64,000 nucleotides of DNA from an uncultured Sphingopyxis sp. (GTDB taxonomy: Bacteria > Pseudomonadota > Alphaproteobacteria > Sphingomonadales > Sphingomonadaceae): positions 186,001 to 250,000 of the forward strand of contig NZ_LT598653.1 in the NCBI RefSeq assembly GCF_900078365.1. The letters run 5' to 3'. Position 1 is the stretch's first letter. Every line of letters starts with the position of its first letter. The position numbers were made by a program, and so were the translations under genes. Below, in pieces: positions 33,015 through 42,118 of this stretch. Below the pieces are notes generated by a model. The model worked only from the letters and a program-made list of their open reading frames with translations, had not been told where the DNA came from and did not search any database.

Positions 33015-33551
33015 ATGCCGCAGCTGTCATCGCGCGTCGCCGCGCCGCTCGTCCTTCTTGCCGCCGCGCTCGCCGTTCCGGCGGCCGCGAAGGACAAGCT
33101 GCCTTCGGAGCGCCCGGCGCAGATTCAGGAACTTTACGCGTGCCGCGACATCGCCGACGCGGCGGCGCGGCTCGCCTGTTTCGACCGCGAGGTCGGCGAA
33201 TTGTCGAGCGCCGACCAGGCGCGCGAAATCACCTTCACCGACCGCGAGACCGCCAAAAAGGCGCGGCGCGGCCTGTTCGGCTTTTCCTTCCCCAAGCTCG
33301 GCGGAATTTTCGGCGGCGACGAGGATGAGGTGAAGGAGATCGAAACGACGATCCGCTCGGTCAGCATGGACCGGTCGGGCAAATATACGCTGGTGATGGA
33401 AGATGACGCGGTGTGGACGCAGATCGACACGACGCGGCTGCCGCGCCAGCCCAAGGTGGGGCAGAAGGTCAAGATCAAGGTCGCGACGATGGGCAGCTAT
33501 TTCGCCTCGATCGAAGGCGGCCGCACGATCCGCATGAAGCGCGACCGCTGA
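33015..33551 (+). CDS. Secreted protein, unknown
   Basis: 178 residues, ATG 33015, cleavable signal peptide (LVLLAAALAVPAAA). The motif LYACRDIADAAARLACFDREVG near 41-62, with two Cys, recurs in many proteobacterial periplasmic proteins and in VasI-like ones. A C-terminal beta-rich part (SGKYTLVMEDDAVWTQIDTT ... VGQKVKIKVATMGSYFASIEG) resembles an OB-like or SH3-like fold. No definite function. Stands alone ahead of pabBC with a 31-base gap, possibly co-transcribed. Confidence 0.8.
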   Translation: MPQLSSRVAAPLVLLAAALAVPAAAKDKLPSERPAQIQELYACRDIADAAARLACFDREVGELSSADQAREITFTDRETAKKARRGLFGFSFPKLGGIFGGDEDEVKEIETTIRSVSMDRSGKYTLVMEDDAVWTQIDTTRLPRQPKVGQKVKIKVATMGSYFASIEGGRTIRMKRDR

Positions 33552-33582
33552 TCGCGGCGCGACCGGCATCCGTGACATAGCG

Positions 33583-35433
33583 ATGGGGAAAGGCGACGCG
33601 ATCCCGGTTCCGGGGCCGGGCTGTCCGCCCTTCGTGCTGCTCGACGACGCGCGCGCCGAAGGCGCGGCGGCGGCGCGGCTGTTCGTCGAGCCCGTCGAGA
33701 CGCTCACCGCGCGGTCGCCTGCGGATGTGGCCGGCCTGCTGTCGGCGCTCGAAACCGCGCAGGCTCGCGGGCTCCATGCCGCGGGCTATCTGGCCTATGA
33801 GGCGGGCAAGGGGCTTGCCCCCGCGTGGCGCGGCGCGGCGGACGCCGAGGCCGGTGCGGCGCCGGTCGGCTGGTTCGGCCTGTTCGAACGCGTCCGGCGG
33901 ATCGCTGCCGGCGCGGTGCCCGCGCTGCTCCCCGACCCCGACGCGGCGTGGGTGGGCCGGCCCCGTCCGCGCGTGGCGCGCGCCGATTATCTTGCCGCGG
34001 TCGAAGCGGTGCTGGGGCTGATCCGCGCCGGCGACATCTATCAGGCGAATTTGACCTTCCGCGCCGACGTGCCGGTGTTCGGTAATCCGCTCGGCGTCCA
34101 TGCGCGGCTGCGCCGGACGGCGCGCGCGGGCTATGGCGGGGTGCTCTGGACGGGCGAACAAGCGATCGTGTCGCATTCGCCCGAGCTTTTCTTCGCGCTG
34201 CGCGATGGGCGGGTGATGGCGCGGCCGATGAAGGGGACGGCGGCGCGCCTTGCCGATCCCGAAGCCGACGCGGCGGCGGCGTGCGCGCTTGCCGAGGATC
34301 CCAAGCAGCGCGCCGAGAATCTGATGATCGTCGATCTGATCCGCAACGACCTGTCGCGCGTCGCGGTGCCGGGGTCGGTCGCGGTGCCCGACCTGTTCCG
34401 GGTCGAGAGCTTTCCGACGATCCACCAGCTCGTCTCCGATGTCGGCGCGCGCTTGCCCGAGGGCGCCGGCGCGGTCGATGTGCTGCGCGCGGCCTTTCCC
34501 TGCGGGTCGATCACCGGCGCGCCCAAGGTGCGCGCGATGGAAATCATCGACGAACTCGAAACCGGACCGCGCGGGCTTTACACGGGATCGATCGGCTTTA
34601 TCGAACCGGGGGGCGATGCCGCGTTCAATGTCGCGATCCGCACCCTCGTCTTCCCGCAAGGCGGGTCGCATGGCGTGCCGGCTTGCGCCACGCGCGACTT
34701 GCAGGAAGGCGTGGCTTGCGCCACGCTGGGATTGGGTTCTGGAATCGTCGCCGACAGCCAACCGGTTGAAGAATGGCGCGAATGTCTAGCCAAGGGGGAA
34801 TTTGTGGTTGCAGCGGGCGAAAGCTTCGACCTGATCGAGACGATGCTTTTCGATCCCGTCGAGGGCATCCAGCGGCTCGAGGGGCATCTCGCGCGGATGA
34901 AGGCGAGTGCCGAGACGCTGGGCTTCACCTTCGACCGGCACGGCGCGCGCAACAGCCTGCAATCGGCGACCTTCCGCCTGCGCAGCGCGGCGCGGGTGCG
35001 GATGCGCCTCGCATCGTCGGGGGCGCTCGCGATCGAGGTGTCGCCGCTGCCGCGCCTCGCCGAGCTGCCGGTGCCGGTCGCGGTGCGCTCGGCGCCGATG
35101 GCGGCGGGCGACTTTCGCCTTGCGCACAAGACGAGCCTGCGCGCCGCCTATGACGCGGCGCGGCACGAAAGCGGCGCGGCCGAGGTCGTTTTCGTCGACG
35201 AACCGGGCTTCGTCACCGAGGGCAGCTGGAGCAATATCTTCGTCGAGCGCGAGGGCCAGTTGCTCACGCCGCCGCTGGCGCTGGGACTGCTCCCCGGCGT
35301 GCTGCGCGCCGAGCTGATCGACAAGGGGCGCGCGGTCGAATCGCACCTGCGCCTGGCCGATCTGGAAAGCGGCTTCTTCATCGGCAACAGCTTGCGCGGG
35401 CTGGTGCCGGCGCGGCTCGCGGAGGCAAGCTAG
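33583..35433 (+). CDS. pabB: Aminodeoxychorismate synthase component I fused to aminodeoxychorismate lyase (PabB-PabC)
   Basis: 616 residues. Residues 1-~390 are a chorismate-binding enzyme: IYQANLTF, the PabB-type nucleophile motif PMKGTAAR with Lys217, LMIVDLIRNDL and CGSITGAPKVRAMEIIDELE. Residues ~405-616 are a PLP class-IV aminotransferase/lyase (LIETMLFDPVEGIQRLEGHLARM, the likely Schiff-base Lys in LAHKTSL, and EGSWSNIFVE). The fusion makes p-aminobenzoate for folate from chorismate; the glutaminase PabA is elsewhere. An insertion near 357-385, made of palindromic DNA, enlarges a loop. Confidence 0.93.
   Translation: MGKGDAIPVPGPGCPPFVLLDDARAEGAAAARLFVEPVETLTARSPADVAGLLSALETAQARGLHAAGYLAYEAGKGLAPAWRGAADAEAGAAPVGWFGLFERVRRIAAGAVPALLPDPDAAWVGRPRPRVARADYLAAVEAVLGLIRAGDIYQANLTFRADVPVFGNPLGVHARLRRTARAGYGGVLWTGEQAIVSHSPELFFALRDGRVMARPMKGTAARLADPEADAAAACALAEDPKQRAENLMIVDLIRNDLSRVAVPGSVAVPDLFRVESFPTIHQLVSDVGARLPEGAGAVDVLRAAFPCGSITGAPKVRAMEIIDELETGPRGLYTGSIGFIEPGGDAAFNVAIRTLVFPQGGSHGVPACATRDLQEGVACATLGLGSGIVADSQPVEEWRECLAKGEFVVAAGESFDLIETMLFDPVEGIQRLEGHLARMKASAETLGFTFDRHGARNSLQSATFRLRSAARVRMRLASSGALAIEVSPLPRLAELPVPVAVRSAPMAAGDFRLAHKTSLRAAYDAARHESGAAEVVFVDEPGFVTEGSWSNIFVEREGQLLTPPLALGLLPGVLRAELIDKGRAVESHLRLADLESGFFIGNSLRGLVPARLAEAS
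34653..34726. repeat. Short palindromic repeats inside the pabBC coding sequence
   Basis: A CCCGC-AAG-GCGGG hairpin (34653-34665), then two direct repeats of about 19 bases containing GGCTTGCGCCACGC, the second forming a perfect 7-bp hairpin GCGTGGC-TTGC-GCCACGC (34709-34726). It is in frame and encodes the extra loop HGVPACATRDLQEGVACATLG before the conserved LGSGIVADS. Confidence 0.6.
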
Positions 35434-35446
35434 CGTCGATAACCAA

Positions 35447-35571
35447 CCCCCTCTCCTTCAGGGGGGCAGCGAGACTTGCCAGCTTGCTGGCTTAGTCGCA
35501 GCGGGGTGGGGGCCATCGACCGTGCGCAAGTTCGCGAACCCCACCCCAACCCCTCCCCTGAAGGGGAGGGG
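35447..35571. repeat. Palindromic intergenic repeat, GGGAGGGG family (copy 4)
   Basis: CCCCTCTCCTTCAGGGGGGC hairpin (imperfect), GCAGCGAGACTTGCCAGC, GTCGCAGCGGGGTGGG, and a closing CCCTCCCCTGAAGGGGAGGG hairpin. Lies just past the pabBC stop; the following 35572-35701 holds no gene. Confidence 0.85.
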
Positions 35572-35701
35572 CTTTATTGGGCCGTGCATAGGTAAATTAT
35601 CAACCAGCGCGCTTGCGAATGTCGGCCGGAGGCTTTAGGCGCGGCCCCGCGCAATTTTCTGCCAGTTCACGCCGTTCGCCCTCTCGCAAGGACGCTTTTC
35701 G

Positions 35702-36916
35702 ATGTCGACTTTCAAGCCCCATGTCTCCGCCGCCCTCAACCGCATCCAGCCCTCGGCGACGCTCGCGATGACCGCGCGCGTGTCGGCGCTGAAAGCGTCG
35801 GGCGTCGATGTCATCGGTCTCAGCGCGGGCGAGCCCGATTTCGACACCCCCGATTTCGTCAAGGAAGCAGCGATCGAGGCGATCCGGGGCGGGCAGACCA
35901 AATATACGCTGGTCGACGGCACGGTCGCGCTGAAGGACGCGATCCGCGGCAAGTTCCGCCGCGACAACGGCCTCGACTTCGGGCTCGACCAGATTTCGGT
36001 CAACGTCGGCGGCAAGCACACCTTGTTCAATGCGCTCGTCGCGACCGTCGATCCGGGCGACGAGGTGATCATCCCGGCGCCTTACTGGGTCAGCTATCCC
36101 GACATCGTCGCCTTTGCGGGCGGCACGCCGGTGATCGTCGAGGGCACCGCGGCGCAGAATTACAAGATCACCCCCGCGCAGCTCGAGGCGGCGATCACCA
36201 AGAAGACGCGCTGGGTGATGTTCAATTCGCCGTCGAACCCGTCGGGCGCCGCCTATTCGGGCGAGGAACTCGACGCGTTGGGTGAGGTCATCCGCCGCCA
36301 TCCGCATGTGATGGTGATGACCGACGATATGTACGAGCATGTCTGGTACGCCGACTTCGAATTTTCGACCTTTGCGCAGCGTTGTCCCGACCTGATCGAT
36401 CGCATCCTGACGGTCAATGGCTGCTCCAAGGCCTATGCGATGACCGGCTGGCGCATCGGCTATGCGGGCGGGCCCGCGTGGATCATCAAGGCGATGGGCA
36501 AGCTCCAGTCGCAATCGACGTCGAACCCCTGCTCGATCGCGCAGGCCGCCGCCGCCGCCGCGCTCGGCGGGCCGCAGCAGTTCCTCGACGACCGCAACGC
36601 GGCGTTCCGCAAGCGCCGCGACATGGTCGTCGCGATGCTCAACGACGCGCCGGGGCTCAATTGCCCGGTCCCCGACGGCGCCTTCTATGTCTATCCCGAC
36701 GCGTCGGGCTGCATCGGCAAGAAGACGCCCGCGGGGCATGTGATCGACAGCGACGAGGCGTTGATCGACTATTTCCTCGATTCGGCGCGCGTCGCGGCGG
36801 TGCATGGCGGCGCCTTCGGCCTGTCGCCAGCGTTCCGCGTCTCCTATGCGACCTCCGAGGCGGTGCTCAAGGAAGCGTGCGTGCGCATCCAGCAGGCGTG
36901 CGCGGCGCTGAGCTGA
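35702..36916 (+). CDS. Class I aspartate aminotransferase (subgroup Ib)
   Basis: 404 residues. PLP enzyme that moves the amino group between aspartate and 2-oxoglutarate. Signatures: NVGGKHTLFN, PYWVSYPD, the Asn in FNSPSNPSGA, and the Schiff-base Lys243 in NGCSKAYAMTGWRIGYA. The (S)K-x5-G-x-R-x-G pattern and length fit the bacterial subgroup Ib enzymes, which may also transaminate prephenate in some species. Stand-alone gene following a repeat; the next ~360 bases hold a composite repeat and a small leader ORF. Confidence 0.95.
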   Translation: MSTFKPHVSAALNRIQPSATLAMTARVSALKASGVDVIGLSAGEPDFDTPDFVKEAAIEAIRGGQTKYTLVDGTVALKDAIRGKFRRDNGLDFGLDQISVNVGGKHTLFNALVATVDPGDEVIIPAPYWVSYPDIVAFAGGTPVIVEGTAAQNYKITPAQLEAAITKKTRWVMFNSPSNPSGAAYSGEELDALGEVIRRHPHVMVMTDDMYEHVWYADFEFSTFAQRCPDLIDRILTVNGCSKAYAMTGWRIGYAGGPAWIIKAMGKLQSQSTSNPCSIAQAAAAAALGGPQQFLDDRNAAFRKRRDMVVAMLNDAPGLNCPVPDGAFYVYPDASGCIGKKTPAGHVIDSDEALIDYFLDSARVAAVHGGAFGLSPAFRVSYATSEAVLKEACVRIQQACAALS

Positions 36917-36928
36917 CACCCCCTTTCA

Positions 36929-37060
36929 GTCATCCCGGCGAAGGCCAGATATCGCCCTTGGCGCGCGCGCCGTGCCGCTTGTGGCGAGACCCCGGCCTTC
37001 CGCCAAAGGCGGAAGTTTATCCTGAGCGCCTGCAAGGCAGTCGAAGGGCCGGGGTGACGA
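36929..37060. repeat. Composite palindromic repeat, GTCATCCCGG family (copy 4)
   Basis: Starts GTCATCCCGGCGAAGGCC and ends GGGCCGGGGTGACG; the centre contains GCCGCTTGTGGCG and a CCTTCCGCCAAAGGCGGAAG hairpin, then CCTGAGCGCCTGCAAGGCAGTCG, similar to the GAGCTTGTCG family. Appears to be one repeat inserted in another. Past it, 37061-37278 shows no gene except the beginning of the leader ORF. Confidence 0.7.
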
Positions 37061-37278
37061 CATCAGGTTGCATAGGAATTTTATACCGATCGGTCTTGTA
37101 ATGTCGGGGTGCCAGCCTATTTGGACCTGAACGCCGGTTAAGCGCCCGGTTCACCCGATGGTAAGTCATCTGGTCTAGAGTGACCGCCATCACCGACGGA
37201 TGGCAAGGGGCGCGTCATATTGCCGGTGTAACCAGGGCGGCTCCGGCCGCGAACAAGATAATATGATAAGAGGCCCCT

Positions 37279-37386
37279 ATGCTCTCCCTGCTCCGCTCCG
37301 ACTGGTTTTTGACCATGCTCGCCGGCTTCGCGATTGGCGCGACCTATATCGTCCTCAACGCGCCGGCGCTGCCGATCCCGGCGTGA
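37279..37386 (+). CDS. 35-residue hydrophobic small protein coupled to msrA
   Basis: MLSLLRSDWFLTMLAGFAIG begins the peptide, followed by ATYIVLNAPALPIPA and TGA at 37384-37386. AAGAGG lies five bases before the ATG, a proper Shine-Dalgarno. The TGA overlaps the GTG start of msrA (GTGA), so translation of the two is probably coupled. It is one membrane-spanning segment flanked by a short basic N-terminus. Too short for database family assignment by eye. Confidence 0.6.
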   Translation: MLSLLRSDWFLTMLAGFAIGATYIVLNAPALPIPA

Positions 37387-38072
37387 CGCCGCTGCGGCGC
37401 GCGCTCCCGCTTCGCGCCGTCGCGGCGCTGGCGGCTGGCGCGATCGTCGCCCAATGCGCGCCCGCGCAGGCCGAAAGCGCCGTCAAGCTTCCCGCCGCGA
37501 CCGTCGATCCCGCCGTCAAAGCCAAGCGCGCGACTGCAGTGCTCGCGGGCGGCTGCTTCTGGGGCGTCGAAGGCGTCTTTTCGCATGTGAAGGGTGTGAT
37601 CTCGGTCGAATCGGGCTATCATGGCGGCAGCGCCGCGACCGCCAGATATGAGCTGACGCACGACGGCAAGTCGGGCCATGCCGAAGCGGTGCGGATCGTC
37701 TATGATCCGTCGCAGGTCAGCTATGGCACCTTGCTCCGCATCCTTTTCTCGGTGGTCGCCGATCCGACGCTGAAGAACCGGCAGGGCCCCGACACCGGCT
37801 CGCAATATCGCGCCGCGATCGTGCCGCTCGATACGAACCAGCGACGGGTCGCCACCGCCTATCTGGCGCAGATCGGCCGCGGCGGATATTTCGCGAAGCC
37901 GGTCGTCGTGCCGGTCGAAGCCTACAGGCATTTCTATCGCGCCGAGGCGAGCCATCAGGATTTCATGCGCCGCCATCCGCGCAACGGCTATATATTGCGC
38001 TGGGACGCGCCCAAGCTCGCGGCGTTGAAGCGCCTCTATCCCGACAGGGTGCGCGCGACGCCGGCGCCCTGA
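37383..38072 (+). CDS. msrA: Exported peptide methionine (S)-S-oxide reductase MsrA
   Basis: 229 residues from a GTG at 37383 that overlaps the leader ORF stop by 4 bases. N-terminal signal sequence (ALPLRAVAALAAGAIVAQCAPAQA), then the catalytic motif GGCFWGVEGVF with nucleophile Cys58. GYHGG, DPSQVSYGTLL and GPDTGSQYRAAI are family signatures. Only one Cys remains in the mature part, so reduction must rely on an external partner. Repairs oxidised Met in envelope proteins. A longer upstream frame exists but has no sense before the GTG. Confidence 0.92.
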   Translation: MTPLRRALPLRAVAALAAGAIVAQCAPAQAESAVKLPAATVDPAVKAKRATAVLAGGCFWGVEGVFSHVKGVISVESGYHGGSAATARYELTHDGKSGHAEAVRIVYDPSQVSYGTLLRILFSVVADPTLKNRQGPDTGSQYRAAIVPLDTNQRRVATAYLAQIGRGGYFAKPVVVPVEAYRHFYRAEASHQDFMRRHPRNGYILRWDAPKLAALKRLYPDRVRATPAP

Positions 38073-38224
38073 CGCCGGGTAAAAATCCCCACGGGTTCCG
38101 CCATTGGTCGCGGCAGGAGAATCGTTCACCGCAAAACGCTGGCCCCGCCCGCGCGCCTGCGTGACGTGAGGACATGTCCGCGAGGGGTCGGGACAAGATA
38201 TAAAGTCGCAGGTGCGGGGTTTGA

Positions 38225-39379
38225 ATGAAGCTTAGATTATCCGGCAGGCCGATCCTCGCCGTGACGATGAGCGCGGCGGTGCTGGCGGGTTGCGTCGGCA
38301 GCGCCGCGATCGTGCCGCAGCCACGCGCGCAGGCACCCGCGCAGCAGCAGCCGGTGCGCGGTCCGGCCGGTTCGGTCACGGTGCCGATCGGCGAGCCGGT
38401 CCGTTCGGCGATGCCGCGGCCCGCGGGGCCGATCGACCCCGGTTTCCGCCGCGCTCCCGCCGGGCTCGACGACCGCATCTTCGAATTGTGGCGCGCCTTT
38501 CCTGGCAAAACCGGTATCGCGGTGCAGCGCATCGACGGCGAGTGGTCGCTTTCGCAGCGCGGCGACGAGCTGTTTCCGCAGCAGAGCGTTTCGAAACTGT
38601 GGGTCGCGCTGACGGTGCTCGACGCGGTCGATCAGGGGCGCATGACGCTCGACCAGCGCGTCCATATCGGCCCCGAGGATCTGACCCTGTTCCACCAGCC
38701 GCTCGCGGCGCGGGTCCGGGCAGAGGGATCGGTGACGATGAGCGTCCGCGACCTCATCGAAACCGCGATCACCCACAGCGACAATACCGCGAACGACAGC
38801 TTGCTGCGCACCGTCGGCGGCCCCGAGGCCGTGCGTGCCTTCATTTCGAAGAAGGATCTGGGCGCGATCCGCTTCGGTCCCGGCGAACGGCTGCTGCAGG
38901 CGGGCACCGCGGGGCTCAAATGGCAGCAGGCCTATTCGGTCGGGCGCGCCTTTTATCAGGCGCGCGCCGCGCTCCCCGATGCGACGCGCCTCGCGGCGCG
39001 CAACGCCTATCTCGCCAATCCGCCCGACGGCGCGAGCCCCGAGGCGATCGCGAGCGCGCTGACGCGGCTCGCGCGCGGGACGTTGCTGTCGCCCGATTCG
39101 ACCGAATATCTGCTCGACGTGATGAGCCGGACCAGGAGCGGGCCGCGCCGATTGAAGGCCGGTCTGCCCGCGGGCTGGAAATTCCTGCACAAGACCGGGA
39201 CGGGGCAGGATTACAAGGGTTCGACCGCCGGTTATAACGACATCGGCATCGCGACCGCGCCCGACGGCACCCGCTATGCCATCGTGGTGCTGCTCGGCGA
39301 CACCAACGCCTCGGTGCCCGCGCGCATGGCGCTGATGCAGGCGGTGTCGGGCGCCGTTGCCGATTATCACGGGCGGTAG
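38225..39379 (+). CDS. Class A beta-lactamase-related serine hydrolase lipoprotein
   Basis: 384 residues, ATG 38225, lipobox VLAGC with Cys23. After a Pro/Gln-rich linker (residues 30-70) the beta-lactamase fold shows all three class A elements: S-x-x-K as SVSK (Ser121, Lys124), SDN (185-187) and KTG (323-325). Glu221 lies 36 residues after SDN, as Glu166 does in class A enzymes, although the usual ExxxN is ExxxQ. It could be a real beta-lactamase or a cell-wall hydrolase. Followed closely by a small lipoprotein gene. Confidence 0.85.
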   Translation: MKLRLSGRPILAVTMSAAVLAGCVGSAAIVPQPRAQAPAQQQPVRGPAGSVTVPIGEPVRSAMPRPAGPIDPGFRRAPAGLDDRIFELWRAFPGKTGIAVQRIDGEWSLSQRGDELFPQQSVSKLWVALTVLDAVDQGRMTLDQRVHIGPEDLTLFHQPLAARVRAEGSVTMSVRDLIETAITHSDNTANDSLLRTVGGPEAVRAFISKKDLGAIRFGPGERLLQAGTAGLKWQQAYSVGRAFYQARAALPDATRLAARNAYLANPPDGASPEAIASALTRLARGTLLSPDSTEYLLDVMSRTRSGPRRLKAGLPAGWKFLHKTGTGQDYKGSTAGYNDIGIATAPDGTRYAIVVLLGDTNASVPARMALMQAVSGAVADYHGR

Positions 39380-39386
39380 GGGCGCG

Positions 39387-39698
39387 ATGAAGCTCGCCGT
39401 CTTGCCCGTGCTCGCGGCGGCGCTGGCTCTCGCCGGCTGCGCGACCCCCGAAACGCGGCTGCGCACTGGGCTCCAGAATGCCGGCCTGTCGAAGGCGATG
39501 TCGGCGTGCATGGCCGAACGCATGGCCGACCGACTCTCGCTGCTCCAGCTCCGGCGCCTTGCCGCGCTCGGCAGCCTCAAGGACAAGCGGGTCGCCGACC
39601 TGACGCTCGACCAGTTCTTCCGCAAGGTGCGCGCGCTCAAGGATCCGGAGATACTGGCGGTTTCGACGAGCTCGGCGGCGGTCTGCGCCTTGCGTTAA
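39387..39698 (+). CDS. Small lipoprotein
   Basis: 103 residues from ATG 39387, lipobox LALAGC. Mature part is helical, with ACMAERMADRLSLLQLRRLAALGSLKDKRVADLTLDQFFRKVRALKDP and two further Cys. The gap to the hydrolase stop is 7 bases, so the two are one operon. Unknown family. Confidence 0.7.
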   Translation: MKLAVLPVLAAALALAGCATPETRLRTGLQNAGLSKAMSACMAERMADRLSLLQLRRLAALGSLKDKRVADLTLDQFFRKVRALKDPEILAVSTSSAAVCALR

Positions 39699-39722
39699 GG
39701 GTTTGGCCTCCGTTTGTTTCAT

Positions 39723-39800
39723 CGTCATCCCGGCGCAGGCCGGGATCTCGCCCTCTCCGCCTGAAGCCCCGGCGCGATCCCGGCCTGCGCCGGGATGACG
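39723..39800. repeat. Palindromic intergenic repeat, GTCATCCCGG family (copy 5)
   Basis: CGTCATCCCGGCGCAGGCC at the left, GGCCTGCGCCGGGATGACG at the right. Lies downstream of the small lipoprotein and upstream of sucC, both plus strand; likely a terminator. Confidence 0.85.
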
Positions 39801-39927
39801 ATCTGAAAGGCGAGGGGTTCCGGCCGATAGAATCTCTTGGCGCGGCAGGGGTAGCCTTGCCGGGCAACTTGTGCTTAGGCGGCGCCGATCATCTCCCCTT
39901 CCAGAGTCGAAAGGCCCGGCAGACCTC

Positions 39928-41136
<1,209 letters not shown>

Positions 41137-41144
41137 TAGAAATT

Positions 41145-41288
41145 GCCTCTCCCCTTGGGGGAGAGGCAGCGAGACTTGGCGGCTTGCCGCCTAGTCGCAG
41201 CGGTGAGGGCGGCAACGTCCGGACCCTCACCAAGTCTGACTAGGTCCTGCGGACCAAGTCTTCCTATCCTCTCCCCCAAGGGGAGAGG
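41145..41288. repeat. Palindromic intergenic repeat, GGGAGGGG family (copy 5, GAGAGG variant)
   Basis: GCCTCTCCCCTTGGGGGAGAGGC hairpin shortened to 10-bp arms, then AGCGAGACTTGGCGGCTTGC, CAGCGGTGAGGGCGG, and closing CCTCTCCCCC / GGGGAGAGG. Arm sequence differs from the other copies but order and spacing are the same. Confidence 0.8.
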
Positions 41289-41304
41289 AATGAGGGACTG
41301 CCGG

Positions 41305-41326
41305 TTGACGTTTACGTAAACGCCAA
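41305..41326. promoter_or_regulatory. LiuR-like operator upstream of etfBA
   Basis: TTGACGTTTACGTAAA plus CGCCAA, centred on the perfect dyad GTTTACGTAAAC (41310-41321). Its first 16 bases match the PQQ dehydrogenase site (11162) at 14 positions. It ends 43 bp before the etfB start. ETF genes are reported members of the LiuR regulon in proteobacteria, which supports the call. Confidence 0.6.
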
Positions 41327-41368
41327 TTATGACGCGCTGCACAATTTGCTGAGAGGAGCTTTGAGCCC

Positions 41369-42118
41369 ATGAAAATCCTCGTCCCCGTCAAACGGGTGCT
41401 CGATTACAACGTCAAGCCGCGGGTGAAGGCCGACGGCACCGGCGTCGACCTTGCCAATGTGAAGATGTCGATGAACCCGTTCGACGAGATCGCGGTCGAA
41501 GAAGCGATTCGCCTGAAGGAAAAGGGCGTCGCGACCGAGATCGTCGCCGTCAGCGTCGGCCCGGCGAAGGCGCAGGAAACGCTCCGCACCGCGCTCGCGA
41601 TGGGCGCCGACCGCGCGATCCTCGTCCAGACCGACGACGAAGTCGAACCGTTGGCAGTCGCGAAGATACTGAAGGCCATCGGCGACGTCGAAGGCCCGGG
41701 CCTCGTGATCCTTGGCAAGCAGGCGATCGACGGCGACAACAACCAGACCGGCCAGATGCTCGCTGCGCTCACCGGCTGGGCGCAGGGCACTTTCGCCAGC
41801 GCGGTGAACGTCGAGGGCGACAGCGTCAGCGTCACCCGCGAAGTCGACGGCGGTCTCGAGACGGTGAAGCTCAAGCTCCCCGCGATCGTCACCACCGACC
41901 TTCGCCTGAACGAACCGCGCTACGCCTCGCTGCCGAACATCATGAAGGCGAAGTCGAAGCCGCTCGATACCAAGTCGCCCGCCGATTATGGCGTCGACAC
42001 GAGCCCGCGCGTCAAGACGGTGAAGGTTTCGGAGCCGCCCGTCCGCTCGGCGGGCGTCAAGGTCGCCGATGTCGATGAACTGGTTGCCAAGCTGAAGGCG
42101 ATGGGAGTGCATTCATGA
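41369..42118 (+). CDS. etfB: Electron transfer flavoprotein beta subunit
   Basis: 249 residues. Family signatures MKILVPVKRVLDYNVKPRVK at the start, SMNPFDEIAVEEAIRLKEKG, and the AMP/FAD-site loop GKQAIDGDNNQTGQMLAALTGWAQGTFAS. Carries electrons from acyl-CoA dehydrogenases to ETF-ubiquinone oxidoreductase. The stop overlaps the etfA ATG by 4 bases. A LiuR-like dyad lies upstream. Confidence 0.97.
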   Translation: MKILVPVKRVLDYNVKPRVKADGTGVDLANVKMSMNPFDEIAVEEAIRLKEKGVATEIVAVSVGPAKAQETLRTALAMGADRAILVQTDDEVEPLAVAKILKAIGDVEGPGLVILGKQAIDGDNNQTGQMLAALTGWAQGTFASAVNVEGDSVSVTREVDGGLETVKLKLPAIVTTDLRLNEPRYASLPNIMKAKSKPLDTKSPADYGVDTSPRVKTVKVSEPPVRSAGVKVADVDELVAKLKAMGVHS

